A stretch of DNA of 5,439 nt from positions 1 through 5,439 of the forward strand of contig JABFWC010000361.1 in NCBI GenBank assembly GCA_013362385.1, written 5' to 3'. Shown here in pieces: positions 5,146 through 5,439 of this stretch. The position numbers and the translations under genes were made by a program. The first letter of the stretch is position 1, and each line of letters opens with the position of its first letter. The notes below the pieces were generated by a model, which saw nothing but the letters and a program-made list of their open reading frames with translations, was not told the DNA's origin and searched no databases. The stretch is from Pseudarthrobacter sp. (GTDB lineage Bacteria > Actinomycetota > Actinomycetes > Actinomycetales > Micrococcaceae).

Positions 5146-5151
5146 TATGTT
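5146..5151 (+). promoter_or_regulatory. Candidate -10 box for a leaderless transcript of the NADH dehydrogenase-like gene
   Basis: TATGTT fits TANNNT and ends exactly 6 bases (GCTCGG) before the ATG at 5158. A possible -35, TTGCTC at 5125-5130, is 15 bases upstream of it. AGGGG at 5141-5145 could be read as a Shine-Dalgarno sequence, but at 12 bases from the ATG it is poorly placed. Confidence 0.5.
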
Positions 5152-5157
5152 GCTCGG

Positions 5158-5439
5158 ATGGAGGATTCTTACCAGGTCATCGTGATCGGTGGCGGCTTTG
5201 CCGGAACCACCGCCGCTGGAGAGCTTGGCCGCAAAGGCGTCCGCGTCCTGCTGATCGACGCGAACAACTACCGCCAGTTCCAGCCGCTGCTCTACCAGGT
5301 GGCGGCGTCCCAGATCGGGGTCTCCGCTGTCGCCCGGCCGCTGCGTGCTGAGTTCCGCAGGATCAACAACGTCCGCGTCCTCACTGCCGAGGTGACCGCG
5401 ATAGAGGCCGCCAACCGGACGGTCACGACCGGAGACGGA
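5158..5439 (+). CDS. NAD(P)/FAD-dependent oxidoreductase, type II NADH dehydrogenase-like, N-terminal part
   Basis: The first 94 residues are present and the gene continues beyond the window. Residues 7-16 (VIVIGGGFAG) are the FAD-binding beta strand and GxGxxG turn. They are followed by a helix and by VLLIDANNY (30-38), whose Asp34 would bind the FAD ribose. FQPLLYQVA (41-49) is the signature I associate with type II NADH dehydrogenases (NDH-2), which oxidise NADH and reduce menaquinone at the inner membrane face without pumping protons. The following RRINNVRVLTAEVTAIEAANRTV matches the usual second segment of the family. The NADH domain and the C-terminal membrane-anchoring part cannot be seen, so a related quinone or sulfide oxidoreductase is not excluded. 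The gene is transcribed divergently from the coiled-coil gene across 91 bp. Confidence 0.88.
   Translation, partial: MEDSYQVIVIGGGFAGTTAAGELGRKGVRVLLIDANNYRQFQPLLYQVAASQIGVSAVARPLRAEFRRINNVRVLTAEVTAIEAANRTVTTGDG

Noticed and set aside
1..5439. Mobile element, CRISPR array, toxin-antitoxin or defence island
   Set aside because: No transposase, integrase, regular spaced repeat, phage gene or base-composition break was seen; all recognised genes are typical chromosomal actinobacterial genes.

Overview
The window is high-GC chromosomal DNA from an actinobacterium. It is most likely an Arthrobacter/Pseudarthrobacter-type member of the Micrococcaceae. The strongest evidence is a gene for the bacterial proteasome activator Bpa, a family of proteasome-bearing actinobacteria, together with strong G/C bias at third codon positions and frequent GTG/TTG starts. 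I see no insertion sequence, integrase, tRNA, rRNA or CRISPR array. The gene content looks like ordinary, vertically inherited chromosome.

Left part, + strand (1-1597). The window opens inside the 3' end of a cstA-type carbon-starvation/pyruvate transporter gene. Its stop codon overlaps the start of a ybdD/yjiX-family small-protein gene (239-442), the usual CstA partner. After a 77-bp gap comes bpa (520-1146), whose product ends in the proteasome-docking tail GQYL. Seven bases later a TTG-started gene of unknown function (1154-1597) follows, probably in the same operon.

Middle (1598-2687). A 117-bp spacer carries a long imperfect inverted repeat. It precedes an aldo/keto reductase of the 2,5-diketo-D-gluconate reductase type (1715-2560) with an intact catalytic tetrad and a good Shine-Dalgarno sequence. 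This is followed by a small hairpin and then a strong 15-bp-stem terminator that also lies at the convergent end of the minus-strand genes.

Right part, minus strand (2688-5066). Reading 5' to 3' on that strand there is a helical/coiled-coil protein (5066-4104), a 366-residue multi-pass membrane protein of unknown function (4006-2906), and a 59-residue small protein (2867-2688). An imperfect 22-bp tandem duplication spans the end of the coiled-coil gene and the spacer after it. Divergent from this block, a type II NADH dehydrogenase-like flavoprotein starts at 5158 and runs off the window.

The most notable non-coding signal is shared by three genes (starts at 4006 minus, 5066 minus and 5158 plus). 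Each has a -10-like TANNNT hexamer exactly 6 bases before its ATG and no convincing Shine-Dalgarno sequence, which suggests leaderless mRNAs. The other genes have recognisable ribosome-binding sites or are translationally coupled. I did not find a convincing new multi-gene system. The best candidates for follow-up are the unknown gene paired with bpa, the polar-motif membrane protein and the leaderless promoters.
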